Below, in pieces: positions 46,101 to 55,599 of a DNA stretch of 64,000 nt (the stretch's first letter is position 1; each line of letters begins with the position of its first letter). This DNA comes from Paraburkholderia sp. BL10I2N1 (GTDB taxonomy: Bacteria; Pseudomonadota; Gammaproteobacteria; Burkholderiales; Burkholderiaceae). Below the pieces are notes generated by a model, which was not told where the DNA came from, did no database searches, and saw only the letters and a list, made by a program, of their open reading frames with translations. The stretch spans positions 4,216,001-4,280,000 of the forward strand of contig NZ_SNWA01000001.1 of the NCBI RefSeq assembly GCF_004361815.1, read 5' to 3'. The translations under genes and the position numbers were made by a program.

Positions 46101-46157
46101 CGAATGACAGGAATTACGGGTCAAGGCCCGGCGTCGCGGCATGCGCCGCGCAGGTAG

Positions 46158-46195
46158 AAAAGCCGAAGCCGGCGTAACCGGCTTCGGCTTTTTTA
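46158..46195 (+). terminator. Strong intrinsic terminator
   Basis: AAAAGCCGAAGCCGG pairs with CCGGCTTCGGCTTTT around a 5-nt loop with a T-run. It ends the transcript of the 78-aa secreted protein. Confidence 0.9.
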
Positions 46196-46277
46196 TTGCC
46201 GGAGGACGGGGGACGGTATGCTAAAGTCGCGCACCGAACCAACCCCAACCCGTGCGCACCCTGGTGCGGAGGACAGA

Positions 46278-46535
46278 ATGAGTAACATCCAGCTGGACAT
46301 CGAATGGACTGAAGCGGCATCCCGCAAGATCGAAAAACTGATGCCGCGTGGCAACCAGGAAGCGTTCCTTGCACTGCCGCCCGTCGAATGCCTGCCCATG
46401 GAAGGCGACGTGCTGTTTCTGGGCCCGGCGGGCAAGCAGCAACCGTTTATCGTCGCCGAACGCCAGTACCACCACGAGGGCGACGCGGACTGGACCATTA
46501 TTCTGATCCTCGACGTACCGCAAGCCACGCACTAA
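46278..46535 (+). CDS. Conserved hypothetical protein, 85 aa
   Basis: An 85-residue cytosolic protein starting MSNIQLDIEWTEAASRKIEKLMPRG. It continues FLALPPVECLPMEGDVLFLGPAGKQQPFIVAERQY and ends with a hydrophobic strand (DWTIILILDVP). GGAGGACAG precedes the ATG, so the frame start at 46218 is rejected. I do not recognise a named family. Confidence 0.65.
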   Translation: MSNIQLDIEWTEAASRKIEKLMPRGNQEAFLALPPVECLPMEGDVLFLGPAGKQQPFIVAERQYHHEGDADWTIILILDVPQATH

Positions 46536-46682
46536 GCCGGCCGTTCCACCCGGCGATGGATGAAGGCAGGCACGCGTCCGCCTTCATTCACCCCGTGAGC
46601 GATGAGGGTAGCGCGGCCAGCAATATCCGCTCCGCGACGCCTGAACGGGCTCCGCGCTTCATCTATCCGCCCCTTCCGCCGT

Positions 46683-46973
46683 TCAGGCGATCTTCGACAC
46701 CACGCGAATTTCCGCTTGCTCGACCCAGTCCGCCACCGCCTGTCTGCAGGCCGATATATGGGCTGACTTCGCGTGTGCCGCCAGCGCCGCCTCGCTTTCC
46801 CATCGTTCGACGAAGACGAAGCGACGCGGCTCATGCAGATCCTGATGCAGATCGTATTGCAACGCGCCCGCCTCGCTGCGCGTCGGGGCCACGATACCTT
46901 CGAGCGCGGCGCGCAACTGCACCTCATAACCAGGTTTCGCCACCGAGATTGCCACCACTGCAATTTCCGCCAT
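46683..46973 (-). CDS. Putative antibiotic biosynthesis monooxygenase-type (ABM) protein
   Basis: A 96-residue single-domain protein. The pattern AEIAVVAISVAKPGYEVQLRAALEGIVAPTRSEAGALQYDLHQD, then RRFVFVERWESEAALAAHAKSAHISA, is the ABM/dimeric alpha-beta barrel layout with conserved SExGxxxYDLH and FVFVERWES. Such proteins oxidise quinone-like compounds without cofactors, or act in stress responses. AAGGAG lies 6 nt before the ATG at 46973. Confidence 0.85.
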   Translation of the reverse strand: MAEIAVVAISVAKPGYEVQLRAALEGIVAPTRSEAGALQYDLHQDLHEPRRFVFVERWESEAALAAHAKSAHISACRQAVADWVEQAEIRVVSKIA

Positions 46974-47243
46974 GCCCATCTCCTTTGAAAAAGCAGCAGG
47001 ATACCCGGCACGCCGCGAACGGACAGAGCGCAGTGTGATGCCCCGAACACTCGTAGGGGGAAATGACCTGATAGACTGGTTGATGACCCAATCCATGGCA
47101 GACGTCTGGCGAAGCAGGCGTTGACTTGCGCGTTGGGGACACAGGTTTGACCGCTCAGGCGATGCGGATCGTCGCCGACCCTACGCGGTATCCGCGCGCA
47201 GCTGGCAGCGTTTTGCAGCACTGCCTTGTCTACACAGCGAGCC

Positions 47244-48521
47244 ATGATGTCCACCGTCGACGAACTGACGCTCCCCCGCCTCCTTCCCCGTATCGTGCGG
47301 GATGGCGCCGGCTGGTCGGCCAACTGGCGTTCGATCACGCTCTATAGCGTGTTCCAGCCGGTTCTGTCGATCACGCACCAGCGCATCGTCGGCTACGAGG
47401 CGCTTTTGCGCGCGACTGATCCGGCGGGCAACCCGGTGAGACCGGACATCCTCTTCGCGCAGGCCGAAGCGCATGCCAATGCGCCCATCCTGGACCGTCT
47501 GTCGCGGTGTCTGCACGTCGCGAATTTCGTCGAACAGAAGATCGACACCTGCTGGCTCTTCCTCAATGCACTGCCGCAGGTCTTCGAGACACGCTGGCCG
47601 CATCGCGCTTTCATCGACGAGCTGTCCGCGCATTTCGGGCTGCCGCACGAGCGCATCGTGATCGAACTGCTGGAGCAGCCCGCTGGCGACGAAGCCGCGG
47701 TCGCGCGCACGCTCGCGGCCACGCGGCCGCGCGACTTTCTGATTGCGATCGACGATTTCGGCACCGGCTTCTCGAACTTCGACCGCGTCTGGCGTTTCCG
47801 GCCGGATATCGTGAAACTGGACCGGTCGCTGATCGCTCGCGCGGGCAAGCGAGAGGGTGACGAGACGCTGATGACCCATCTGATTGCCATGCTGCATCAG
47901 GCGGGAACGCTCGTTCTCGCGGAAGGCGTCGAAACCGACGATGAACTGATGATCCTGATGCAGGCGGACGTCGACTTCGTGCAGGGCTTCTGGTTCGGAC
48001 AGCCGCAGACTTCGGTGCAAGCCGCGGGCGCCGCCGCGCCTTGCCTGATCGAATCGATGTGGCAAAAGTACGCCGCCTACGATGTCGCGAACGCGCGTTA
48101 TCAGCGGCTCGGTTTCGAGAGCTTTGCGGAAGCCGTCCGCGCCGGCGCCATGGTGTTTGCCGCGACCGGCGATCTCCCGCAGGCGGCTGAACATGTGTTC
48201 CGCGTGAGCGAAGCGCGCCGGGTCTTCGTACTCGATGCGAACGGACTCCAACAGCGGCCGTCCGTCGCTTCGCACGATGTCGGGCCGCCGCCAGCGCGGC
48301 TCGCCCCGCTCTTTCCCGACACGCTTTGCAACTGGTCGCGACGCGCCTACTTCCGGCATGCACTGGCGGCTCCCGGGCGGGTCGCGATGATGGGACCGCA
48401 CTATTCGCTGACCGAGGGCGAGGACTGCTACACGACCGCCATCGCGATCAACGGCAAGGACGGCCTCGAAGTGTTCTGTGCCGACTTTCTACCCGACCGT
48501 TCGAGGGCCGGACCACGCTGA
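47244..48521 (+). CDS. EAL-domain c-di-GMP phosphodiesterase with C-terminal sensor-like region
   Basis: A 425-residue protein. The EAL domain spans about 30-255: QPVLSITHQRIVGYEALLR, the metal and catalytic residues in FLNALPQV, IVIELLEQ, IAIDDFGTGFSNFD, IVKLDRSL, VLAEGVETDDEL and VQGFWFG are all present, so it should hydrolyse c-di-GMP. The C-terminal 165 residues (AAEHVFRVSEARRVFVLDANG, RRAYFRHALAAPGRVAMMG, TTAIAINGKDGLEVFCADF) resemble a cache-like ligand domain, but with no membrane helices. There is no GGDEF domain. The start is uncertain (ATG 47244 or 47247) and lacks a clear ribosome site. Confidence 0.88.
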   Translation: MMSTVDELTLPRLLPRIVRDGAGWSANWRSITLYSVFQPVLSITHQRIVGYEALLRATDPAGNPVRPDILFAQAEAHANAPILDRLSRCLHVANFVEQKIDTCWLFLNALPQVFETRWPHRAFIDELSAHFGLPHERIVIELLEQPAGDEAAVARTLAATRPRDFLIAIDDFGTGFSNFDRVWRFRPDIVKLDRSLIARAGKREGDETLMTHLIAMLHQAGTLVLAEGVETDDELMILMQADVDFVQGFWFGQPQTSVQAAGAAAPCLIESMWQKYAAYDVANARYQRLGFESFAEAVRAGAMVFAATGDLPQAAEHVFRVSEARRVFVLDANGLQQRPSVASHDVGPPPARLAPLFPDTLCNWSRRAYFRHALAAPGRVAMMGPHYSLTEGEDCYTTAIAINGKDGLEVFCADFLPDRSRAGPR

Positions 48522-48573
48522 CTTCGCCCCGGGCTCCGCGCTCCGCGAAGAGACAACGGTGGGGGACAAGAGA

Positions 48574-48978
48574 TCAGTCGCTCACACGTCCACGCCCGGC
48601 CTTGATCTCACTACGCTTTGACTTGCCTTCGAGCCGGCGCATATTGGACGCGCGGGTCGGACGCGTGGCGACGCGCGCCTTGCGGGCCACGCTGACGCTC
48701 TGAATCAGTTCGTCCAGACGGGCGAGCGCCGCTGCGCGATTCATTTCCTGGGTCCGGTGCTCCTGCGCCTTGATGATGACCACGCCATCGCGTGTCAACC
48801 GATGATCGGAGAGCGCGAGCAGACGCATCTTGAGTACGTCAGGCAACGAAGATGCATGCACGTCGAAGCGCAGGTGAATGGCGCTCGACACCTTGTTGAC
48901 GTTCTGTCCGCCCGCCCCTTGCGCACGCACGGCAGTCAGTTCGATTTCGTTTAGCGGGATTGGGTAACGTGAGATCAT
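48574..48978 (-). CDS. arfB: Alternative ribosome-rescue factor ArfB (peptidyl-tRNA hydrolase)
   Basis: A 134-residue release-factor-like protein. The GGQ loop is [22 protein letters not shown] (about 17-38). The C-terminal basic tail ([27 protein letters not shown]) fits the mRNA channel of stalled ribosomes, as in E. coli YaeJ. It hydrolyses peptidyl-tRNA on ribosomes lacking a stop codon. I chose the ATG at 48978 ([14 protein letters not shown]), which fits the family; the frame to 49014 is longer. Confidence 0.93.
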   Translation of the reverse strand: MISRYPIPLNEIELTAVRAQGAGGQNVNKVSSAIHLRFDVHASSLPDVLKMRLLALSDHRLTRDGVVIIKAQEHRTQEMNRAAALARLDELIQSVSVARKARVATRPTRASNMRRLEGKSKRSEIKAGRGRVSD

Positions 48979-49168
48979 GGCGGCTGGTTGGGCGGCGAAA
49001 TACAAGTTTCGCACAGACTATTGCAGACCTCGACGGCGCCTGGTGGTTCGATTCACGCACGCAACAAACGCACGCCGCAAGCCGGTGACAGGCAATGCCC
49101 AGCCTGTCCCGTGCTCGCGAAAACGTGGCTGGTCGCACCTGACAACCTTCTCCGCGATACCGATCGAA

Positions 49169-49813
49169 ATGAAACTACGCGCGAGCTTCCTCTTCGAGCT
49201 GGCAGTCAACCTGGTGTTACCGTGGCTTGCCTACCGGCTCTCGGTCCCGCATTGGGGAGAGACGGGCGGGCTGATTGCATCCGCCGTGCCGCCGCTCGTC
49301 TGGAGCGCGATTGAGCTGGCCCGCTTCCGGCGTGTCGATGCGTTGAGCGTGATGGTACTGCTCGGCATCGTACTGTCGATTGCGGCGATGGCGCTTGGCG
49401 GCAGCCCTCGCATGTTGTTACTGCGTGAATCGCTCGTGTCCGGCGCAGTCGGCGTCACGTTCCTGTTTTCGCTCGCGATGCCGCGACCGCTTGTGTTCTA
49501 TCTGGCACGTGCCACGGTCGCGCGCGAAATGGCTGACGGCGCAGCGCGCATTGAAGCATTGTGGCACGAGCGTCCCGCCTTTGTGTCCGTGCTTCGGCTG
49601 ATGACCGCCGTCTGGGGTGCTGGCCTGACCGGCGAAACCACCCTGCGCGCGTGGATGGCGATGACGTGGCCTGTCGAGCGTTTTCTCGTCGTATCGCCGT
49701 TTATCGGCTACGGCATCTATGGCGCGTTGCTGCTGTGGACCGTGTGGTACCGCAAAGGGATGCGTGATCGCGCCACAGCCGGTGGCGAAGAGGCCGATGG
49801 CGTCACGGGCTGA
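49169..49813 (+). CDS. VC0807-family inner membrane protein
   Basis: A 214-residue protein with about five or six membrane helices: FLFELAVNLVLPWLAYRLSV, IASAVPPLVWSAIELAR, ALSVMVLLGIVLSIAAMALG, LVSGAVGVTFLFSLAMPRPLVFYLA and FIGYGIYGALLLWTVWY. The layout fits the VC0807 family, which has no known function. The ATG at 49169 gives the natural start; the longer frame to 48977 overlaps arfB. It is convergent with recD. Confidence 0.75.
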   Translation: MKLRASFLFELAVNLVLPWLAYRLSVPHWGETGGLIASAVPPLVWSAIELARFRRVDALSVMVLLGIVLSIAAMALGGSPRMLLLRESLVSGAVGVTFLFSLAMPRPLVFYLARATVAREMADGAARIEALWHERPAFVSVLRLMTAVWGAGLTGETTLRAWMAMTWPVERFLVVSPFIGYGIYGALLLWTVWYRKGMRDRATAGGEEADGVTG

Positions 49814-49864
49814 GCCGCCCTCGCACCTCCGCGTTGCCAGCCTGCATCGCCCCGGTGCCGTGTG

Positions 49865-51904
49865 TCATCCCACACGCTCCATGGCCTCGGCAATGCGCGC
49901 CGCGAGGCCGGAGTCGCGCTGCGTAGGCGTCACGATCGCCTGCGCCAGCACCGCGCGTGAGCCGATCACTTCGACTCGCTCACGCGCTCGTGTAATCGCC
50001 GTATAGACCAGTTCACGCGACAGCACGCGGCTGAACGCCGAAGGCAGCATCAGCGCCGCGTGTTCGAACTCCGAGCCTTGCGACTTGTGGACCGTCAGCG
50101 CGAACGCCGTATCGTGCGGCGGCAGCGCCGCGGGCGATACAGCCCGCAGACTGCCGTCGCCCGAACGGAAATACACACGTAGCACACCGTCTTCGCCCGG
50201 CAGCGCAATCCCGATGTCACCATTGAAGAGTCCAAGCGCGTAATCGTTGCGCGTAACCATCACAGGCCGGCCCGCAAACCAGCTGGCGCCGACTGCCAGC
50301 GGCACGCGCGCCACGCGGCGTATCTGCGCGGCCATCAGCGCGTTGATCTGATCGACACCGCGCAGACCCGAGCGCGTCGCACACAGAACACGAAAGCGGT
50401 TCAGCGCATCGAAAAGCGGAGCCGGCTCCGGTATGGTCGAGGCAAGCGCCACAGAGAGCGCTTCCGCATAAAGGGCAAAGCCGTTCGCGAGTCTTGCGAT
50501 AGTGCGATCCCCTGGAGCCGGCCCCGGGTCTTCGTAGAATGCTGCGGCGCATGGACCTCCCGGGTCGGGAGTCAAGGTCGCGAGCGCGGCCTGTGGATCG
50601 CCGCGCCGGATCGCCAGCGAGAGCTGTCCGATCGGCGATTCCAGGCCAAAGCGGTAGTTGCGCTCAAGCCAGACGACGGCGTCAGCGAGTGCGGCCGGTT
50701 CGCGGTTTTGCTGCGGACTTGCGATGGCTGTCCGTTCTCCATGAGTTGCGTCGGCGAAAAGATCGTCGCCAGGCGGCAGCGGGTCAGGCGTGCTCGCCTC
50801 GGCAACCGGCAGCGATGCCGCAAGCTGAGATGCGTTGATGCCCAATGCCGCTGCAACCCTTGCGGTGCCCTTTGCGCTGAATGCCGGCTGCGCGCTGAGT
50901 TCGGCGAACACGGCGCCGGCTTCGACTGCCGCGAGCTGATCCTTGTCGCCGAGCAACACGAGACGCGTCTGCGGCGCGATCGCATCGAGCAGATGAGCAG
51001 CCATCGCGACGTCGATCATCGACGCTTCGTCGATCACGATCACATCGTAGGGCAACGGGTTGTCCCGGTGATGCCGGAAGCGACCGCCAGGCCCGCTCCC
51101 AAGGAGCCGGTGCAATGTGTACGAGGTCTGCGGCAGCCGGGCGACGATATCGGGCGGCAGATCACCCGCACGGCCGAGCAGCGCTTCCTGCATGCGCTGT
51201 GCCGCCTTGCCCGTCGGTGCGGCGAGCGCGATTCGCAAGTCCGGCGAGGCATCGAGCAGGCAGGCAAGGACGCCCGTCACCGTCGTCGTCTTGCCGGTTC
51301 CCGGGCCGCCGCTCACCACCGTCAGCCTGCCGGATAGCGCCATCACCGCCGCCACGCGCTGCCAGTCGACGGCGGCGTCCCGAGGTACGCCGAAGTAGCG
51401 GAGCAACCGGGCGCGGAGCGCTGACGGATCGTCGGTCTCTCCGTTGCCGCCAGAACCAGAGGCAGCCTGCGGGTCAACATCGCGCGCACCGTCTCCACGA
51501 GCGTGCGCGACAAGCGAGCGCGCGAGGCGCCGCTCGTAGTCGTAGTAGCGCGCAAGGTAGATCCGTCCCTGCCGATCGACGACCAGCGGTCGGAGTGCCG
51601 CCGCTTCCGCCACTCCGTCGCAAGCGACGCCGCTCGCGAACAACGCTTCGCGCACCTCCTCGACGGAAGCCTCGTAGCGGTCGGCCAACACGTGCAGCGG
51701 CACGCAGACATGCCCTTCGCCCGTTGCGCGGCTGATTGCGAATGCCGTGCGTTGTGCCCAGCGCACACTCATTGCCCCGCCGCCAAGACGTTTCGTCAGG
51801 ATGCCGAGTCGTCGCGCGAATCCTTCCGCAAGGGCCGTACTGAAATCCGCCGGTGTAGGAAGTGAGACTTCAATGTCGAGCGGCGCCAGGTCGAACGTAC
51901 TCAT
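49865..51904 (-). CDS. recD: RecBCD enzyme subunit RecD (5'-3' helicase)
   Basis: A 679-residue SF1 helicase. Walker A is LTVVSGGPGTGKTTTVTGVL (about 193-212), motif II is VIDEASMIDVAMAAHLLDA, and LVLLGDKDQLAAVEAG follows. The C-terminal UvrD-like part has FALTVHKSQGSEFEHAALML and ELVYTAITRARERVEV. It is the fast motor of the RecBCD double-strand break repair complex. Its start overlaps the recB stop by ATGA (51901-51904). It is the last gene of the recC-recB-recD operon. Confidence 0.94.
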   Translation of the reverse strand: MSTFDLAPLDIEVSLPTPADFSTALAEGFARRLGILTKRLGGGAMSVRWAQRTAFAISRATGEGHVCVPLHVLADRYEASVEEVREALFASGVACDGVAEAAALRPLVVDRQGRIYLARYYDYERRLARSLVAHARGDGARDVDPQAASGSGGNGETDDPSALRARLLRYFGVPRDAAVDWQRVAAVMALSGRLTVVSGGPGTGKTTTVTGVLACLLDASPDLRIALAAPTGKAAQRMQEALLGRAGDLPPDIVARLPQTSYTLHRLLGSGPGGRFRHHRDNPLPYDVIVIDEASMIDVAMAAHLLDAIAPQTRLVLLGDKDQLAAVEAGAVFAELSAQPAFSAKGTARVAAALGINASQLAASLPVAEASTPDPLPPGDDLFADATHGERTAIASPQQNREPAALADAVVWLERNYRFGLESPIGQLSLAIRRGDPQAALATLTPDPGGPCAAAFYEDPGPAPGDRTIARLANGFALYAEALSVALASTIPEPAPLFDALNRFRVLCATRSGLRGVDQINALMAAQIRRVARVPLAVGASWFAGRPVMVTRNDYALGLFNGDIGIALPGEDGVLRVYFRSGDGSLRAVSPAALPPHDTAFALTVHKSQGSEFEHAALMLPSAFSRVLSRELVYTAITRARERVEVIGSRAVLAQAIVTPTQRDSGLAARIAEAMERVG

Positions 51905-54900
51905 GCCGCGTCTCCGTCCATCAGCGCGTTAAGCGCGAAAATCAGTGCCGCCGAAGGCAGGCGTGCGTGCACGCCCGCTGTGCCTTCGACATCCCTCCAC
52001 GCAGGACGCACCCCGCGCACGAACAGATACAGATAGCCGCCGATGTGCGTCTCATACGTGTAGCCGCGTACACGCGCACGCAGATAGCGATGCAGCGCGA
52101 CGATATAAAGCAGCGCCTGAAGGTGATAGGCGTGACTGGCCATAGCGGTCTCGAGCGACGCGGCACCGTAGTCTTCAGGTGTATCGCCAAGATGATTCGA
52201 CTTCCAGTCGACGACCCAGTAGCGGCCGTCGTGCTCGACGATCATGTCGATAAACCCTTTGACGAAACCACGCAGCACGCCCGGCTCCAGTGCAACGTCG
52301 GGGTAGCCGTGTGCAAGCAGCAGTTCGCGCAACGCCGGGAAATCGAGCGCGGTCGCAGGAAAGAGAAATTCAAGTTCGTTGAGACGCCGCTTCGGGTTCA
52401 GCGCGGCAAGCGTCATCCCCGGCACGAGTTCGGTTGCGACGACGTCCGCCAGCAGGTTGTGCATCATCGCCGGCATCCGCTGCGCGAGTTCGGGCACCGC
52501 TTGCGCGGGGCGCTCGCGCAACGCGCGAGCGATTGCTTTCGGCCATGTCTCCCGGCTGGCGAAGTCGGCCAGTTCGAACATCAGGTGCAGACATTCGCCG
52601 GCCGCTGCTCCACGCGGGAAAGCCAGGATGTCGTCGGGTGCATGCGCCGGACGCGGCGCGACGAGGAGTGTCGGCCCGGAGACTGCGTCCGCGATCTCAT
52701 CATGGTCGGGACGCGCCTCTTCGACAGGCGCAGCAAACTCCTCGCTGCGCGCACCCGCTGCCACCAGTCCGCTGAAACTCGCCATCCTCCATTGGTCGCG
52801 TAGCAGGCGCCGGTTCATACGCGCCTGCATGCCTGCGCTGTCGATCTGCCCGCTTTCGAGCGGCACCCTGCGCGTGACGGGAGGTAGCGCCTCGATCGAC
52901 ACCGGGCCACCTGCCAGTGCATGCCATCGGTCGGACAACATGCTTTCATCGGGCGGATCGGAGCGCCAGTTGTCGAACTCATGGCCTTTGCCCGCGACCA
53001 GCCAGTTGAGCACACTGCGGCGCGACTCTTTCGTCGAACGCGACGACAGATAGACCCCGCCAACCAGATAACAGCGATAGACCGCGCGGGTCAAAGCCAC
53101 GTAGACGAGGCGCGCCCTTTCGGCCGCCTGTTCACGGGCGGCATGGCGCTGGGCCCGCCCGGCTTCGTCATCGTCGCAGCCGTAATGCAGGACAGCCGCG
53201 CCTTCATCGTCGTGATACTCACGTGCATCGGGCAAACCCGACGACGGAGGATCACGCAACGAACCGTCGTTGAGGAACGGGCAGAACACGACCGCGTACT
53301 CCAGGCCCTTCGACTTGTGGACGGTCACGATCTGCACCAGATTGCGGTCCGATTCGAGACGCAGTTGTGCCTCTTCGCCGCCGCCCTGGGCGCGCTGTGC
53401 AGCCAGCCAGCGCAATGTAGGTGCGATGCCGGGCTGCGTCGCGGCGCGCGCCTGGATGAGTTCGGCGAGATGGTTCACGTCAGTCAGGCGCCGCTCACCG
53501 TCTTGCCTTGAGACAAGCCGTTGGGCGACCCGAAGCTCGCGCATCAAGGTGCGCCACATTACGGCAAAACCGCGCTCGCGCCATAGCGTGCGATAGCGCG
53601 AGAAGCGCTCGACCCAGTTCATCGCGTCGCCGGCATGGGCGGGATCGTCTGCAGACGATGGCGCGTCCGTCATCTGTGCGAGCCGCCACAACGCGGCCGC
53701 ATCGAGGCCAAGCCAGTCGGTGGCGAGCGCGGCGCGCAAACGGCGCAGATCGCCGGGTGTATCGACAGCGGCCAGAACGCGCTCGATCTGTTCGGCATCG
53801 AGCGTTCCGAACACGGACGCCTGAGCCAGTTCGACGCTGCCAACACCCCAGCTTGCCAGCACGCGTTTGATCAGGCTTCCCTGGCGGTGCGTCTGCACGA
53901 GCACCGCGATGTTGCCGGGTTTGAGTGGTGTATTGCCGATCGCTACCGTGCCCTCGCGCGCCCCGCGCAACAGGCGCACGATCTCCGCGGCGCAGGCCTC
54001 ACCGGCCTGCCGCTGCGCTTCGCGCTTCGTCAGCGCACGCTCGCCATCCGGCAGCATCCAGATGCGAAAGTCGCCGCTCTGCCCGCGTGAATCGATGAAT
54101 GGCTGACGTTGCCGCTTGCCGGCGCGAACCGGCTGATAAGCGAGCCCTTCCAGCACGAACGCCTGCGGATTCGCTTCGAAGATGCGGTTGCAGGCAACGA
54201 CCACCGGCTGCGTCGAGCGCTGATTGACTGCCAGCGTGTAGCGCGCGGACGCAGCGTCGCGTGCGGCGAGATAGGTATGCAGATCGGCAGCACGGAAACT
54301 GTAGATCGCCTGTTTGGGATCGCCGACAAGAAACAATGGTCCGGCCGGCGCGAAGATGCGATCGAAGATCGCAAACTGCAGCGGGTCGGTGTCCTGGAAC
54401 TCGTCGATCAACGCGGCGGGATAGCGGGCGCGCAACGCGTCGGCGAGCCACGAATGAGCGGTGAGCGCTTGATACAGATTCGACAGCAGGTCATCGAACG
54501 ACACCACGCGACGCGTACGCTTGCGTGCCGCGAGTTCGGCTGGCGCGGTTTCGAGCCATGTCTGCACGAGCATGAGCCAGCGGGCACGCTGTGCCGCCTC
54601 GGCCGCCACGACCGCGGCCGCCAGCTCATCTGCCAAAGCGAAGAATGGGTGTTCGGGCGGCTCGAACTTGACCTTCGTCGCTTTCTTCAGCGCGGACGCA
54701 GTCAGCTTCAATGCCTCACGCGGAGGCGGTGCATGGGCGTCGTCGCCGGCGAAATACGCGGTCCACGCCGCAATCGCCGCACTTAGTGCGTCCGGCTTGT
54801 GCGACGTTTTGCTCAGGCGGTCCTGCGATTCTTCGAGCAGACTCGCAATCGCATCGCGTTCCGCACGCCAGAGCTCGCGTGCGGTGTCGAAGCGGGTTTG

Positions 54901-55599
54901 CGTGTCGGCCGTGCCGCCGGTCTTAGCGGCATCGGTGCCGCCCCACCGCAGTTGCGCCAGCGGCTTTTTGAGGCGCCGGGCCAGTTGCTGGTCCAATGAT
55001 GCTGGCCCTGCCCCCTTCGCCACCAGCCAGGCAGCGAACGCCGGATGCGCGGCCGCTACCGGTTCGACGCGTTCGCGCCAGAAATCCGCGGCAAGCTCGA
55101 ACCGCAGCGACGCATCATCCGCTTCCATTTCGAACGCAAACGGCATGGCAGCCGCGAACGGCGCTTCCTGCAACGCGCGCTGACAGAACGCGTGAATGGT
55201 GTGAATCGCCGCCTGGTCGAAAGTACGCAGCGCCCGGCGCACAACCTTCGCTGCCGCCTGGCGATCGATGCCTCCTTCAGGCGCAAGCGTCGTTTCGAAC
55301 AGCTGCGCGATGAACGGATCGCCGCCGTCGTCATCCGTCTCGATCGCACGCTGCAACTCGGTCAGCCGCCCGCGAATACGCTCGTGCAGTTCCGCGGTTG
55401 CCGCCTTCGTGAAGGTGACGACGAGAATCTGGTCGGCATTGAAATTCTTCTCGAGCAGCAGCCGCACGTATAGCGCGCAGATATTCCATGTCTTGCCCGT
55501 TCCCGCAGATGCCTCGATCTGGTTCACACCGTCCAGCGGACAGGCGAACACGTCGAGTTCCCGCGTGGCCGTTGCATGCGTCCCCATCGTGCCGCTCAT
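51901..55599 (-). CDS. recB: RecBCD enzyme subunit RecB (helicase-nuclease)
   Basis: A 1232-residue UvrD-like 3'-5' helicase with a C-terminal nuclease. Walker A is IEASAGTGKTWNICALYVRLL (about 29-48), motif II ALIDEFQDTDPLQFAIFDRI, and motif VI YVALTRAVYRC. The nuclease part carries the Asp and Lys in FVKGFIDMIVEHD and YWVVDWKSNHLGD (about 1118-1133), so it should cut DNA. The ATG at 55599 overlaps the recC stop by ATGA. The frame extends upstream to 55788, inside recC, and that part is rejected. Confidence 0.95.
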   Translation of the reverse strand: MSGTMGTHATATRELDVFACPLDGVNQIEASAGTGKTWNICALYVRLLLEKNFNADQILVVTFTKAATAELHERIRGRLTELQRAIETDDDGGDPFIAQLFETTLAPEGGIDRQAAAKVVRRALRTFDQAAIHTIHAFCQRALQEAPFAAAMPFAFEMEADDASLRFELAADFWRERVEPVAAAHPAFAAWLVAKGAGPASLDQQLARRLKKPLAQLRWGGTDAAKTGGTADTQTRFDTARELWRAERDAIASLLEESQDRLSKTSHKPDALSAAIAAWTAYFAGDDAHAPPPREALKLTASALKKATKVKFEPPEHPFFALADELAAAVVAAEAAQRARWLMLVQTWLETAPAELAARKRTRRVVSFDDLLSNLYQALTAHSWLADALRARYPAALIDEFQDTDPLQFAIFDRIFAPAGPLFLVGDPKQAIYSFRAADLHTYLAARDAASARYTLAVNQRSTQPVVVACNRIFEANPQAFVLEGLAYQPVRAGKRQRQPFIDSRGQSGDFRIWMLPDGERALTKREAQRQAGEACAAEIVRLLRGAREGTVAIGNTPLKPGNIAVLVQTHRQGSLIKRVLASWGVGSVELAQASVFGTLDAEQIERVLAAVDTPGDLRRLRAALATDWLGLDAAALWRLAQMTDAPSSADDPAHAGDAMNWVERFSRYRTLWRERGFAVMWRTLMRELRVAQRLVSRQDGERRLTDVNHLAELIQARAATQPGIAPTLRWLAAQRAQGGGEEAQLRLESDRNLVQIVTVHKSKGLEYAVVFCPFLNDGSLRDPPSSGLPDAREYHDDEGAAVLHYGCDDDEAGRAQRHAAREQAAERARLVYVALTRAVYRCYLVGGVYLSSRSTKESRRSVLNWLVAGKGHEFDNWRSDPPDESMLSDRWHALAGGPVSIEALPPVTRRVPLESGQIDSAGMQARMNRRLLRDQWRMASFSGLVAAGARSEEFAAPVEEARPDHDEIADAVSGPTLLVAPRPAHAPDDILAFPRGAAAGECLHLMFELADFASRETWPKAIARALRERPAQAVPELAQRMPAMMHNLLADVVATELVPGMTLAALNPKRRLNELEFLFPATALDFPALRELLLAHGYPDVALEPGVLRGFVKGFIDMIVEHDGRYWVVDWKSNHLGDTPEDYGAASLETAMASHAYHLQALLYIVALHRYLRARVRGYTYETHIGGYLYLFVRGVRPAWRDVEGTAGVHARLPSAALIFALNALMDGDAA

